The position numbers and the translations under genes were made by a program. The notes below the pieces were generated by a model. The model saw nothing but the letters and a program-made list of their open reading frames with translations. It was not told the DNA's origin and did no database searches. A stretch of 64,000 nucleotides of DNA from Margaritifera margaritifera (lineage: Eukaryota; Mollusca; Bivalvia; Unionida; Margaritiferidae), in NCBI GenBank assembly GCA_029931535.1, contig JAQPZY010001517.1:3651321-3715320 (forward strand). The letters run 5' to 3'. Positions 1-12,100 of the stretch are shown piece after piece. The stretch's first letter is position 1; every line of letters starts with the position of its first letter.

Positions 1-1553
1 CCAGTTAGTCACCTCGTAGTCGAATGAAACAGTAGCGACTTTTCACAGATTAGTATCCGGGATGACGTCGATGATAATTGTGAATAGAAAAGAATTATCA
101 CCGGAAACGTGTCAGCTCATGGCAATAACAATGAGATATTGTCTGAGTTTGTGGGCCTAAAGGTCCGACATCCAGGTGATTGTAATCGTAAATTAAAATA
201 GTCATAACTTAAGCAAGTCTCATCATATTTTCATAACATTTTTAGTTTGTTGAATAATTCGCCATATTTTAAAGAGAGTGTCTGTAAATATTTTGTTAAC
301 AAAATTTGATTTGATTAGAAGTTACATCCCAGTAAATAAGAGTTATCTCGGACCTGGCGATCAGATGCTTCAAAACACAAAAAATCTAACCTCTCTCTCT
401 CATATTACCTATTTGAATAGTCGATTATTAATCCACACAGTTTGGATTTTCCCAACCCTCTGGAGGATAGTCGACTCCAGCTTTCAAATCTTCAGGCTCA
501 CACCATCTCATACGTGTACACTAAAATTAAATATACTACCATTTATTCAGTATTTACGTAAGAAAGAAAGAGAGAAAGAAGCATACAAACAAACAGACAT
601 TTATATCGCATCCTTTGTTTTTACCTAGGCCTGAAACCCACAGTCAGTACTATAAGACCGAAGTCAAGTTACTATACTAATGTCTTTTTTGTTTATTATT
701 TTTATATGTAGATATATATATATTTTTTGTTTGTTTTAGATACGGCCAGATTTAACTCTCCCAGAGAAACGTGTTCAACCTTTTATAACAATGTTGTTTA
801 CTGGAATATAGGTATTTTTGGGATGGGGTATTAAATGTAACAGTTTGTCCACGGTCACCGTTATTCTACATGTACACGGTAAATCTAATGTAATAACTGC
901 ACGATGAGTAACGTTGTTGTGTTAAATACTGACCCTAAAAGCACATTCGCACCGAACACATTAACAAAGATACAGTACAGTATTTACAGATAAAAAAATC
1001 GATGTGCATATAGAAAGACTTTGATAGATAGAAAAGGAGGCCACAATTTAAAAGTTTAAAAATGGTTGATTATGGTAACTTTTCGAAATTATCCGTTTTA
1101 ATGTACGAGACTTAATGTTTCCAGTTTAAAATTCCACACTATTTATGAAGAAATAATGAAACAATTATTTATTTATATGGTATGTGTGGATACAGCACGT
1201 AGGTTGATGTATTGACATGCATTTGTGTGTAATAGGGACTGGGATAAGAAAACATATGTATTAAATCGTATATCACCAGCAAAGAAATGTCATATAGATC
1301 AGCAAATTTGTAGATACCCATTCCTGATTATCTTTATTGTTACAGGGAAGGTATATGGACGGAGAGACAAATAAATCATTGAGGATGGAGGAGGGGGTAG
1401 TGTTTTTCTTTAAACGATGCCAATGCAGGTCAATCAGAACAAATGGTTGTTTTGTTGTTGTTTTACTTCTTCAGGACGATTTTTGAACTAGATTTTTCAA
1501 GAAGTGATAAAACGCACGCACATCAACCATTGATTTGATTCGACCATCGGCTG
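1..1553. other. AT-rich stretch without a recognised gene
   Basis: One 116-codon open frame (278-628) exists and is identical in copy 2 (35439-35789), but this part of the two copies is identical throughout, so conservation says nothing. Its composition is low-complexity and I recognise no motif. Nothing else is supported here. The equivalent in copy 2 is 35162-36714. Confidence 0.6.
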
Positions 1554-1571
1554 TTGGATTCAGATGTAAAG

Positions 1572-2068
1572 CTTAAGACCAATCCCATAATCCATTCGTC
1601 CACCGACACTTACACTGCACACCTTAAGATCAATCCCATAATCCATTCATCCACCGACACTTACACTGCACACCTTAAGACCAATGCTATAATCCATTCG
1701 ACCACCGACACTTACACTGCACACTTAAAGATCAATCCCATAATCCATTCATCCACCGACACTTACACTGCACAGCTTAAGACCAATCCAATAATCCATC
1801 CGTCCACCGACACTTACACTTCACAGCTCAAGACCAACCCTATAATGAATTCGTTCACCGACACCGCACAGCTAAGACCAACCTTATACTACAATCGTCC
1901 ACCAACACTTACACTGCACAGCTTAAGACCAACCCTATAATACATGCGTCCATAGACACTTACAGTACACAGCTTAAGAACACACCCATACTGATTCATT
2001 CATCAACACTTACACTGCACAGCTTAAGACCAACCCTATAATACATTCATACACCAACACTTACACCA
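1572..2068. repeat. 51-bp minisatellite, about 9-10 units (copy 1)
   Basis: Units start with CTTAAGACCAAT or close variants, spaced 51 bp (1572, 1623, 1674 and so on), and contain CCACCGACACTTACACTGCA. As 51 is a multiple of three, it makes a spurious plus-strand open frame with a 17-residue period (1554-1940). The array decays toward 2068. It lies just downstream of the stop codon of the minus-strand Cys-rich peptide gene, so it probably forms its 3' UTR or flank. Confidence 0.9.
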
Positions 2069-2699
2069 CCTAGAAAAAAAATGTACTTCTAATGTGACAG
2101 CAGATGATGCACTTAGTGTGTTCATTTTATACTTGTTCATGCTAAGCACGATCAAAGCGTGTTTTTTTACTTACCCTAGCTCTACCTTTGTATGCCGTCG
2201 GTGAACAAATGCATCTATTACAGTAAATAAGTTCATGCTCTCCTGGGTTCTGCACAATGTCAAATGTCAGGCAACCTGTACAAATGGTAATGAAGATGAT
2301 GATCATGGTGGCAGTGGTGGTGGTGATTGTGATAATATTGATGGTGGTGGTGACAGTGATGGTAGTATTAATCATCATCAGCTGCAGCAGCACCAATAGT
2401 AGTAGGAGTAGTAGTAGTATGAGTAGTAGTAACAACAGCACTAGCAGTAGTATTAGTAACATCGGTAGTAGTAGTGGTAGTAGTAGTAACAGCTCCAGCG
2501 ACAGAAGAAAAGTAGTAGTAGTTTTGGAAGGTTTTCTAGCAGCAAAAGTAGAACTAACTTCAAGAAAAAAAGAAAGGGAAGGAGAGAAAAAGGTAATAGA
2601 AAATCAAAACTACCTTTCTGGCACGAGCATTCTGCGTCATTTTTACTGTTGCACCATCTGTTGCTGCTGTCAACACAATGCTCACCACATTTGCATCCA
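2061..2699 (-). pseudogene. Secreted Cys-rich peptide gene, copy 1, lacking its signal-peptide exon
   Basis: Three exons match the complete gene of copy 2: exon 2 at 2699-2614, exon 3 at 2275-2175, and terminal exon 4 at 2069-2061. All keep their splice sites (acceptors ending CTTCAG, GTACAG and TTCTAG; donors GTAGTT and GTAAGT). Frames and phases match across the joins. The first coding exon, with the start codon and signal peptide, falls in a 571-bp segment present in copy 2 but missing here near 3182/3183. This copy is therefore probably not able to make the secreted product, unless another start exon is used. Exon 3 differs from copy 2 by V62M and I77S (copy 1 to copy 2). Intron 2 holds a triplet repeat. 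Seeing the exons is direct; calling it a 5'-truncated allele or pseudogene is inference. Confidence 0.65.
2286..2520. repeat. Degenerate triplet repeat (GTG/AGT-rich) inside an intron
   Basis: Runs of GTG, GAT and AGT triplets without a strict unit. They open long frames on both strands (poly-Ser on plus, poly-Leu on minus) that are low-complexity artefacts. The tract sits in intron 2 of the Cys-rich peptide gene. The copy 2 equivalent is about 37447-37681. Confidence 0.85.
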
Positions 2700-3752
2700 C
2701 TGAAGGGGAGTAAAAGGTATATTAGTCTTTGAATTATGTGATATATATGGCGATCACAAATTTAAAACATACACGAACGACCGACTTACTGCTAACAGAA
2801 CAAAGTAATTGGATATATCTCTATCTATCTATATTTGAACAATAATCAATCTACGAGTCAAACACGCAGACAGATACAGAAACTCATTTCAAAGACTTTA
2901 ATTTCGTTGCTGAAAATGCATCAAATTATACTAAGTATAGAAATCAATCCAAATAGCCAACCTCTAAGCCTCTATAATGTAAAACATTGTCTCCAGTCTT
3001 TCAGAATTGCAAAGCTTTAAAAAAATGAAGACACAGCTACTTTTTGACGATTATTTTTTATCATCATCGTTGCTTTGGGTTCAATTCGTTGAAAGTGCTT
3101 TATGCAGAAATCACCCTTCGTTCTTTAAGTTCATTTTTTTGGCAAAGTGTTGATAATTCTTTAGATTCTAAACCATTGTTCAATATTCAATGACTGTGTA
3201 ATAAACCCATCATTACGGAATAATGTAAGGAAATAGAACTCACTCCTGGAGCAAAGGAAAAAATGATACTCTCGTCAGATATTTTGAATCCACGCAACAA
3301 AAAAGAAGCAGATTAGTAAAAAAGAAGATACAGATACAACAAAATATCAACACAAACATAAGACAATAGACAACAATATCGATGGCATAGACAGGAGGAG
3401 AGATATGAGAAATAGAGTAAGAAATAGAAAAGAACTCTGGAAAATTACATCCTAATTATCGTATCTTCATTATCGCAATGAAAAGAAGGAGAAAATAGAG
3501 AGATTAGCTTTAAAGACAAAATCAAAGAAAACAAATCAACTAACCTATATCTTTTTGCTAAATAGGTTAAAGAACAATGGTTTGTGCATAAAACAAAAAT
3601 GAACAACTTATGCAAAAAAGAAAACAGCAAGGAGAAGAGCCATTGACTTTGTTTCACACCGGAGAACAAAGGATTAACGCAGAGTGTAAGGGCGGCACAC
3701 CAATTGACCATATTATAGAACAGTAGATTTCTGACTACTAAAATTACATCCG

Positions 3753-3797
<45 letters not shown>
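3753..3797. repeat. (GATA)n microsatellite
   Basis: About eleven GATA units, against only about five in copy 2 (39486-39505). Confidence 0.95.
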
Positions 3798-3798
<1 letters not shown>

Positions 3799-3930
3799 AG
3801 AGATAACAATGATGAGGACAGATGTATAATTACCTCTGTGTATTATGATCGTCCTCTCTGATGCTGTGCTAAATCAGAACACTAACAATCTGAAGGTTTC
3901 CCAACTTCGTGGCCACACTCCTATGTGACA

Positions 3931-3940
3931 CTATATATAC
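3931..3940 (-). promoter_or_regulatory. Possible TATA box of the Cys-rich gene, copy 1
   Basis: On the minus strand TATATATAG is followed by about 95 bases and a good donor (CACAGAG then GTAATT, near 3835). This would fit a non-coding first exon. In this copy the next exon, with the start codon, is deleted. TATA-like strings are common in such AT-rich DNA, so this is tentative. Confidence 0.3.
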
Positions 3941-4177
3941 AAATACCCAGACAGACAGACAGAGAGAGACAGTTGGGTAGGGTCTTTGTAAACATGTTTA
4001 CCGTAAAAGTATAGTCCCATATCCTCAGGGAATACTTTTGCATTTGTTGTAAACATGTTTACCGTAAACTTATGACTTGTTTTCGTCAGGGAATATCACT
4101 TGGATGGGAGAAACACATCATTGTTTTCCAATAAGCAATAGGGACACTAGTTCAGGTACAAAATTATGCAATGAGGA

Positions 4178-4178
<1 letters not shown>

Positions 4179-4236
<58 letters not shown>
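4179..4236. repeat. (TA)n microsatellite
   Basis: 58 bases of uninterrupted TA. The flanks (AAAATTATGCAATG on the left, TATGGTGGTAAAGT on the right) resemble those of the TA tracts at 26219-26409, so the whole is a copy of an interspersed element with a TA core. Confidence 0.9.
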
Positions 4237-4240
<4 letters not shown>

Positions 4241-6097
4241 TGGCGCGGAAGCATATGAATATTGTCTAAGTCTACAGTATGGTGGTAAAGTCATATAAAA
4301 AGATACATATGACAGAATATCAACATAATCTTTATTCATTTCAATAGCCCAAAACGGACTGTGTGGATATATTGTCAAATTACTGAATTGAATGGCGGAT
4401 AGTGCAATAAACAAAAAGGTATCGTCATCTGATGTGTCCAATATACAAGGAAAATATAGTAACGTACGAAATTACACATGCAGACAGATGCAGATCAATG
4501 CAAATCAAATAAGTAGATTAATTCAGAAAATATCTCAGGTAGGGAGAACGAGATATCTACATTATTACGGGTAGAAACGTATGAAAATAAAATAAAATCA
4601 GATGGTATGTTCATGTTTAAGCTGCGGTCAGTCACAAATATTTACAAGATAACTGCATATATAATGATACTTCTATGACTAAAAACTGTATAAATGTAAG
4701 TAGCTAAATTATTCAAAATTCTAGTATTCTGAGTATTCATTAGGTCTATAAATTTGAACATATTTGGTCTTTTTCTGAAACATTAATCAAAACAGTTGGA
4801 TCTTTGATCTTTATACAATAAGTATTTAAGTATAAAATGATATTCATTTTCAAGGAGGTTACAAATATAACAAGTCTATTATGAATTAGCCCATTTACTG
4901 GCTTCACCTTCGAGTCGGTGAGAGGGTACTCTAAATTTATCCATTACAGTTCCATATTTAAACGAATAGATGCCGTCAAAGCAAAGTTTTGTTCCGAAGT
5001 TTTCAATATTTCAATAAAATAATGTTCGACTACTGTTCTTCCATCCAATTTTGGATAAAACTGTTAAATAGCCATAATTTAAATATGTCGGTGTAACCGA
5101 CCCTTTGTTTAACCCAAACTTCATACAATCCCAATCTTGACAATAAATCTTCAACTAAACATGCCAAAGTTACATTATGGGGTAGAGCTTCTAAATCATT
5201 CAACATCATATATATAGCCTATGCTTCACAATGGAATGAGATATATTTGGTATCATTGTTATACGTCATAACTCCCCATAAATAAAATCATGTTATGTTG
5301 TCTTCTTCACCCCTAGTATCGTTTTGCAAATATATGTGTATTCTTTCAATGCATTTAGCAGGAATAAAGCCCCAAACTTAGCAACAATAAGATAAGATGG
5401 GTTTAATCAGTCTGTCAAAAGGATTCATGACATGGCTTGTTTTTAAGGATGTAAATTTATATAGGTATTTTTTGCCCTTCCAATGCTGTCTCTGTTTTGG
5501 TAAAGGAACCACCAGACGTCATAACAACTCCAGATATGTAAACCTATTCATAATTTCTAGTTTTTCAGCACAGGTATTAGCCACAAGTTTCTTCTTAGCA
5601 CAATAATCTTTTACTAGTAAATAATTTAGCCTGGCCTGAAGGCTTCAGGGCGGACTTTAAAAAATTATATACGTATAAAAGAATAAAAAAGGTGTAACAT
5701 GCCAATATCGATACTCTCAATACGATGCACACGACGAACTCGAAATCGTGTATAAATATTTTACAAACAAACAATTGATACATAATTGCAGAATTTCCAA
5801 AGTATGTTTCCTGAGCTCGAAGGGAAAGTATATAAACTGTGCTGTTTTTCTGATTACCTAATCGGATTTATTACAAAGCAAATTGCAAAATATTTCATAA
5901 GATGGGTATTATAAATAGTACTTTTGAAGAAACTTAAATATTAATTCTGAATATTTTTTGGCATTTTAATAACAATAGTGCATTGAAGGCTCCGACGCTC
6001 TACTAGGCGAAAAGAATTTCCAAGAATTCAAGATAAGACCATGTTTTCCTTGTAACTGCTGAGTGTTGAAAGCACCTCCGATATTCTTCAGCTATAA

Positions 6098-6430
6098 CAA
6101 GATTTTCAAAGTAGCTGCTGTGGTGGACATATTGTATGTCAGATTGGCACCATTTTTATTTAGGAACAAGTAGACATCATTAGAAGTCATTTGGTGAAAA
6201 CCCCATTTCAATACGATCATCAATTCAGGCGAAGTAGCGACAGCAAGATTTTCCAGACAGCTGTTGTGGCAGCCATATTGCATGTACGATTGGCACCATT
6301 TTCGTTTAGCACCAACTAGGTATCATGCAAAGTCTATTGGTAACAGACCTATTTTGACATAGCCATTCATTTCGAGGAGTAAAGATAACAATATTTTCAA
6401 GATAGCCACCATGGAGGATAAAATGGCAAT
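6098..6430. repeat. Degenerate ~146-bp tandem repeat, three partial units
   Basis: CAAGATTTTC or a variant starts units at about 6098, 6243 and 6391. Each has a GCTGTTGTGGCAGCCATATTG-like block followed by GATTGGCACCATTTT. Absent from copy 2. Confidence 0.7.
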
Positions 6431-7520
6431 CTAGTTGGTTTTAATCTACAAAAGAGAAGCAAAAGCGCCATCTATTTCCAATAAAAAGTGATGTAGCCGT
6501 AGATTGTATCCCGGATAATTAATTGTCTCTTTATGAACAATAACCACAACTATAATACGAATACCAACAAGAACTACAAAAAGTACTACTTATAGGTAAG
6601 TGAATGAATAATGAACTAAATAAATCTTATTTTTTAAATTGAAAAATATGGGCTCTAAACAGATATTTATTTTATTTTATTTTATTCGCGTGTGGGTGTT
6701 CGTTTGGAGTCGTTTTGGTTTAAACCGCATGGTTTCATGGTTTTTGTGTACTAAGGCGGCGCATCCAGTTTCTTTCCTGGTTTCGGAACTGCAGTTGCGG
6801 TTGTGGTCAATTGCAGTTTGTATAATGTTCGAGCGCAGCGAAATAAGAGGTGCCCCCCCCCCCCAACAGTGACACATTTTGTTTGAGACACACACACACA
6901 CACACAGAGAATGATTACTATCCAACACGCTGTGGGAGTGATCCACACCTCCGACACTTGCTAACCAACCGAAAAGGGTAGGAGTACTTTACACACATTA
7001 TACTTACATTCACACAAATCTACTATCTCATCACAGTGGTAGGATCTAAAAGAAGGGGATGAAATAGACACACACTATCATATACAAACAAGGGTAGACT
7101 GGGGATTTGAAGCACGGACGTGATGGAAAATGTCCTCTCCGATTCGGTACGCTGACGTGAAAGAAAACATGACCCAGATCGATAGACAGAAATGTGAAAG
7201 AGTAGGTTCATAAGATCGATAGAGAGATGTGAAAGAGCATGTGCATACAATTTTTTCAATAAAATAAACAAGACAATACCATTTTTCAAACATTTTTAAA
7301 AAGAAGAAGCTTCTCTAACTCAAAATACAAACAAACAATATTAAACATGAACGTATCTACAGGGTTAACAACGTTGTGATGTCAAACTGAACTTCCAATG
7401 ATCTAAGACATTTTGCCATCGATGCACACGTCGTTTCTGAGTTAAAAGACAAGAAATAACTATCATGTTCACACCAAAAAACATTTTTCTATTTTATCAT
7501 CTTTTCTAGAGTACACACAA

Positions 7521-7991
7521 TCAAAAGAAGGCACTAAATGGATACGTTCTCAATTCACACTTCACTTTCTCCTTGAAAATATCTCTCAAGTAAGTCGATG
7601 AACGACGGGCAGCCTCTGTACTCTGTTGCAAGAAAGCTAAGATGCGTTCGGTCTCCAGAGAAGTTAATGAAGGTAAGGAATTATCCTGCAACTCTTTATA
7701 CCACTCTCTCAAACTATGCCTTTATGATATCCTATCCCATGCGTTGTCAAGATATTGTGCCAACTTTTCTTCTACACTCATCATGTAGATTTTGGTATTT
7801 CGATCACACGTATAATAATCATTACTGTTCGTTTGTGTGATTTCTTCAGCTAACTTCTTATCAAAATAGAAGACCAACTGTTTTTCTTGTTCTGGCCATC
7901 TTGGCATCATGACTATAGTGTCTTCATCTTCATCTTCTTCTGTATAGAAACCATCATCATCGCCTATCTCCATAGATTCTTCGTGTTGCAT
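7521..7991 (-). pseudogene. Acidic protein gene downstream of the capsid-like gene, one in-frame stop (copy 1)
   Basis: About 156 codons in one frame, broken only by a TAA at 7722-7724 that is also in copy 2. The first part (about 89 residues, from MQHEESMEIG) is very acidic, with EEDEDED near residue 18, then a more ordinary region with aromatic residues. The second part (from LREWYKELQD) looks helical and ends KCELRTYPFSAFF. It starts 8 bases after the capsid-like gene stop on the same strand, a spacing typical of compact viral gene arrays. I do not recognise the family. It could be a minor structural protein of the same virus-like element; that is inference from position only. Copies differ at few residues (for example L/E near the middle of the second part). 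Confidence 0.5.
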
Positions 7992-7999
7992 CTTTTCTT

Positions 8000-9160
8000 C
8001 TAATAATCTAGAATCACTTCTCTCAAACTGTTGATTTCCAGGGTATTGTCAAATTCTGCATACAAGGTAACATTCACTGTGTTGACTAGAGCTGTGGCAA
8101 ACTGAAGTTCTAAACGATAGGGTGGAAATGTCCTTCGTCGCTGCCTGGTCGGGAGTGAAATCAAATCCACACAAAGCATATCCTCCTGCAAAATCCTTGT
8201 ACGAAATACCGTGGCTACTATTGCTTCCAAACTGTCCTGTGGTTTCAAACAGAGTCAAGTAAGATCTCAAGTAATTTTTCTTGGCAAAGTTAGGTTCAAA
8301 AAGTCTGGTACACAACGTCTGACCATCACGAGTGACTTCTATCTTGGAGACGTTGAAGTGTTGAAAGTCGAAAGGATTTTGATCGATGGCTCAGTTCAGG
8401 GCTGCATTACTGACGATGCCAATCAGCAAACGTTTGGGGAGCTGTCCTTGGAACACATGATCTTCGATTTTGGATCGGAGTTCAGAAGTAATGGTAAACG
8501 TTTTCACTTCCACTCATCGCACATTATACGTGGCTGTCATTCTGCTCAAAGTTTGAACTGTCGTTGGCTACTTTAGGAAACACTTCTACACAGCGCACGT
8601 AAAGTCTGGCTTCTTCGATGATGCTTTTGTACTGGTTCGCATTAGCTATCAAATGGAAGACGGTAATACTGCGATTCAGTCTCAAGAGTACATCCACTCT
8701 GTTCAATAAATACTTGTCTTGCAACCTATTGTCCAAATGCAAACGATCCATCAGTTCAAAAGTGCGCCTTGTCTGATTTTCTTTCGACGTACGTTAAATC
8801 CAACATTGTGAGGATTGTTATCTGCAGTCAACGCTGTGTCGTTGAACTTGTCCAAGGTGTCAGGTTTCCATATCACGGAAGCATCCAGATGGGTGTTCTT
8901 GGCTTCTTGTCCGTACGTCCAAAATTTTTCCAAGTACGCTTGGTAAGGGTAAGTATCCATACTGATGCTGACCAGTTTGTTATTCAAGTACAAATCCACT
9001 CTGCTGAACAACGAATGCATGAAATTATTGACGGGAGCTACACTGTCATCGGGTCCAGGATTGGTGTTGTCCATTTTGAGTACTTTGAGTTTTAGGCGCA
9101 AGTGACTGCTATTCAGATCGATGTTTTCTTCGGTTTGTCCTTTGACTTCAAACTCTCAAC
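8000..9160 (-). pseudogene. Decayed virus-like major capsid-type gene (F54H12.2-like), copy 1
   Basis: Four minus-strand pieces in different frames follow the order of proteins labelled F54H12.2-like in many invertebrates, a group I regard as double-jelly-roll capsid-like and Polinton/adintovirus-related (this link is from memory). The N-terminal piece (9160-8751) has VNNFMHSLFSRVDLYLNNK and TYPYQAYLE. The middle piece (8751-8524) has QDKYLLNRVDVLL. The third piece includes GQLPKRLLIG and, within 8049-8315, GGYALCGFDFTPDQ. The C-terminal piece (to 8000) has NVTLYAEFDNTLEI. Breaks seen: N-terminus missing beyond about 9160 with stops upstream, frame shifts near 8775, 8545 and 8160, and in-frame stops at 8514-8516 and 8391-8393. 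It cannot make a full protein. It lies next to the acidic gene at 7521-7991. Confidence 0.75.
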
Positions 9161-12100
9161 CTTATATGTGTCACTACAAAAATGTCTATCCGATGTTTGT
9201 CGTTTGTAAAACACACACTTGCAACTTTACCAGAAATCTTAAATTCATAAAAGCCCCCAAATGCACTAGCTTGGAGAAAAAAAAGGTCACTAAATATTGT
9301 AGCCTTCTCTCTCTGCCTATGTGAGTGTGTATTCAAAAGTAACAATTTTTTTGTTGTCACTTTCAAAACGGGAGCCGATAAATGTTACAGTTCACTATTT
9401 AGCCTGGCGAGAATGAATGTAACAGGAGACGAATACTTTACATGATTGCAAATTCACTCTAGTCTGTCTGCACTGCAATGGTAAAAAAGCCAGATCATAG
9501 GCATTATTTTGCCACACTACCTAGAGCAAAACACTTTGTCACTCAGTATACGTAATTTGATTGGCTAAAAAAATTTCTTACCGTGTTCGCTTGAAATCGG
9601 CTACAGTCGCAATTGACACAGTGAGAAGATTAGACGTGTTTTTCTGCATCTGACCGTTAGTCGCGTTTCAAAATATAAGCTAATGCACAACCCAATCGTA
9701 CAATTTGTGATCAATGAAAATTGTGTCAGTCTTAGGTCAAAATAAATCAAGGAATGTTTAGATGTAATATTTTGTGAGAACGTTACAACTACGTTTTCGA
9801 CAGAAGAATTTTAGTAGACTATGTCTCCAATTCAATCTTGTGATATTTTACAAAAAAGGTGGATTGTTCCGATCGATGTAATTTTTTAAATGGGATGTGT
9901 TTTTTTAAAATTTCATGAGGAAAATATACCATAACAAACGTAAGTGCCTTGATATTTTTTAAAGTAGGAATAAAATACCTCTCTCTCTCCGTCGTAATGT
10001 CATTCTATCTCCGTTTCAAAAGCCTACACATACGCACACTAAATTTCTTATACAATGATTTAGATTGAAATCATAATGGTATATGTTCCCGTTTTTTAAG
10101 ATACCTCTCTAAAAATGTTGGCAGTAGTCACAATGATTACGTGAAATGTTACTTCAGTTTTGTAAATTTTTCAAAAACTTGCACCTCTAAAACTTTGTAG
10201 AACGATTTTTTCTTCAATTTGTAAATTTCATGGATTATATAAAATCTTGAGTTAAGTTGTGCTTGTGCATGTCAGATAGCTTTGTGTATGGGTAATCCTA
10301 ATTTGGCACTGCAAATGTCTCACGAGAAACATTTCTGACATTAGATCTACCTTTTTCAGAAAAACAAAGACTAGAGTATGACCCGTCTTATTCTGCGCTC
10401 TCATTCTAGAGCCAAAACATGCGTTAAGTAAAAATGAAACAATGTAGGCCCTATTTTCAGTCAGTCAATTTCAGACTGTCGATAAAACAAGATGTGTTTT
10501 TACTGTTACTCCCGTCTATGGTTTAGGCAATGTTTTAACATTGTTTGTAGCCGCAAGGCGTGTGCAGCAAAACATGACATATATCTAAGTCATTCGACAA
10601 GAAATATAACACTACTTTTTTAAAATGATGAATGCAAAAAAATTGCCAATGAACTTTTCTATCATAGAATTTACCCTTGTCTTCAGAAACTCATAAAAAG
10701 GGTAATCTTCTTTCTGTTTGTGGCAAACCATAGGTTTTGAAAAATATTACTACGTTCATTTGACAATATTTCATTGTGTGCACTATGCTCACAGTAGCTA
10801 AAGATGCTATTCGCGTAACTAGGTCAATCAGTACGAAACGGCGTGTATGCAGGGCAGTAGATTCTAACCACTACTAGCTTTTAGTACGTAAATGTGTCGA
10901 AATTAATGTTTATCTTTTTTTATTATATAAGAATGTTCAAGTGATGCTACTTTCTGTGCACTATGCTCACAGTAGGTCAAAATAGTCCACGAGTCAGGTT
11001 AGCGGTCAATAGAAAAGTGGTTTTGTGAACATTATGGTTATCTATTTTCTTTAGCTCAGAAACGTAGTGTGCATCGATGGCAAAATGACACTGTACTAAA
11101 TGATTGGAGCTCTAGTCTTACGTTACAAACGTTGTCAACCTTGAATCATTGCCAATTTTTGTATGTTTGTGTATGTGCTCGTGCATGTCTTTCAGAAAAA
11201 ACTAAAACTTAAAATCCCTTCTCTTGTGATAGTATGTAAGGGTATAGTAGTGTGTCTATAAACACTCCTACCGATGCCTACCTGTGTGAGATTGTATAGT
11301 ATGTTTGTGTGAGGGTATAGCTCCCGTCCTTTTCTTGGAGTGTAGTGGTGTGTGTTTGGATTGTAATCAAAGAGAGGGTGCTGGATTGTAGTGGCTCTGT
11401 TTGGATAGTATTAACATTAGCATTCCCTTTGGTCCCTATAAACACTTTTGACCCTATAATCCCATCCCCATGTTAAACCTATGAAACCATTTTAACATAG
11501 GATTTCGCGTATGACCCTATAAACACTTTCGACCCTATAAATTCATTCCCATGTTAAACATATGGCAACTATAATTATCATTTGACCTCATATCACCACA
11601 GCAATGTAAGTCTAATTATGAACTATAATGTTTTACGGATTGTGCAAATGTTACCAGGAATTTATATGTATTGTAATTGTAGTATTGTTAAAACGACTTG
11701 CTGCCAACTTCATGCTCCATGATAATTAATTTAGAAAAAACTTACCTTTAAGTTACAAAACATGATATTTTGATATTTAAGGTTCAAACATTTAATAATT
11801 TGTCTTTACGACAAAACCATTTCGCTATTAGTTCGAAATAGTGAATTCTTACCATATTCTAAGTACATTTTGGCTATCTTTGGCTCATTCGATGTTTAAT
11901 TACTTGCATCTTAGTTTAAAAGACAGAAATTACAGAATCGTATGAAGTTGGTAGGCTTTGAATAAATATAATAAAATTGTATGTGTATTTCTATATCTAG
12001 AATATATAACTTCAAGTGTAATTCCTTTATTGAGTGTTGTTTGATTTTAATAAAAGTTCCTACGCCTTTGCATCTTGGAGTTCTGATTTTCCTTTTGCAG
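9161..12100. other. About 3 kb without recognised genes
   Basis: AT-rich. A 20-base block, GTGCACTATGCTCACAGTAG, occurs twice (about 10778 and 10956), the second time changed in copy 2. An interspersed repeat lies at 11431-11600. No coding sequence is supported. The copy 2 equivalent is 42466-45410. Confidence 0.6.
11431..11600. repeat. Interspersed repeat with GACCCTATAAACAC blocks
   Basis: Several phrases of the type GACCCTATAAACAC and CCCATGTTAAACCTATG recur. Related phrases occur at 26041-26140 and, in reverse complement, over 39780-40460 in copy 2, so this is a dispersed element. No coding capacity. Confidence 0.75.

Larger units (their letters stand above)
2700..4104. other. Flank of the Cys-rich gene, no further coding sequence recognised (copy 1)
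   Basis: Contains the 571-bp deletion point (3182/3183), a (GATA)n tract and a possible promoter with 5' UTR exon near 3835-3940. The minus-strand 88-codon frame at 3445-3711 is present in both copies but shows no motif. Confidence 0.5.
4105..6910. other. Copy 1-specific 2.8-kb segment without genes
   Basis: Similarity to copy 2 stops after TATCACTTGGA (about 4104) and resumes at GATTACTATCCAACACGC (about 6911). Inside are a (TA)n tract with flanks like those at 26140-26480, AT-rich unique sequence, a poly-C run (about 6854-6863), an (AC)n tract, and three degenerate ~146-bp units at 6098-6430. No coding sequence is recognised. Confidence 0.7.

Noticed and set aside
278..628. 116-codon frame identical in both copies
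   Set aside because: The whole first 2.2 kb is identical between copies, so identity carries no information; no motif.
1554..1940. CRISPR-like array or repeat protein at the 51-bp repeat
   Set aside because: Units are directly adjacent without unique spacers, genome is eukaryotic, and the frame is only a consequence of 51 being a multiple of three.
2175..2275. Exon 3 read as the second zinc finger of a LIM domain (C-x2-C..C-x2-C)
   Set aside because: The splice join puts a different Cys-rich exon upstream and a signal peptide at the start, which does not fit an intracellular LIM protein.
2257..2703. 148-codon Ser-rich plus-strand frame and its poly-Leu minus-strand partner
   Set aside because: Low-complexity triplet repeat; the real coding pieces here are the short minus-strand exons of the Cys-rich gene.
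3445..3711. 88-codon minus-strand frame kept in both copies
   Set aside because: Copies are too similar for conservation to mean anything and the composition is low-complexity.
4118..4441. Open frames of alternating Tyr-Ile residues around TA tracts (also near 26140-26484, 31566-31957, 46027-46329)
   Set aside because: Direct products of (TA)n microsatellites; not genes.
8211..8576. 121-codon plus-strand frame
   Set aside because: Antisense shadow of the capsid-like gene remnant.
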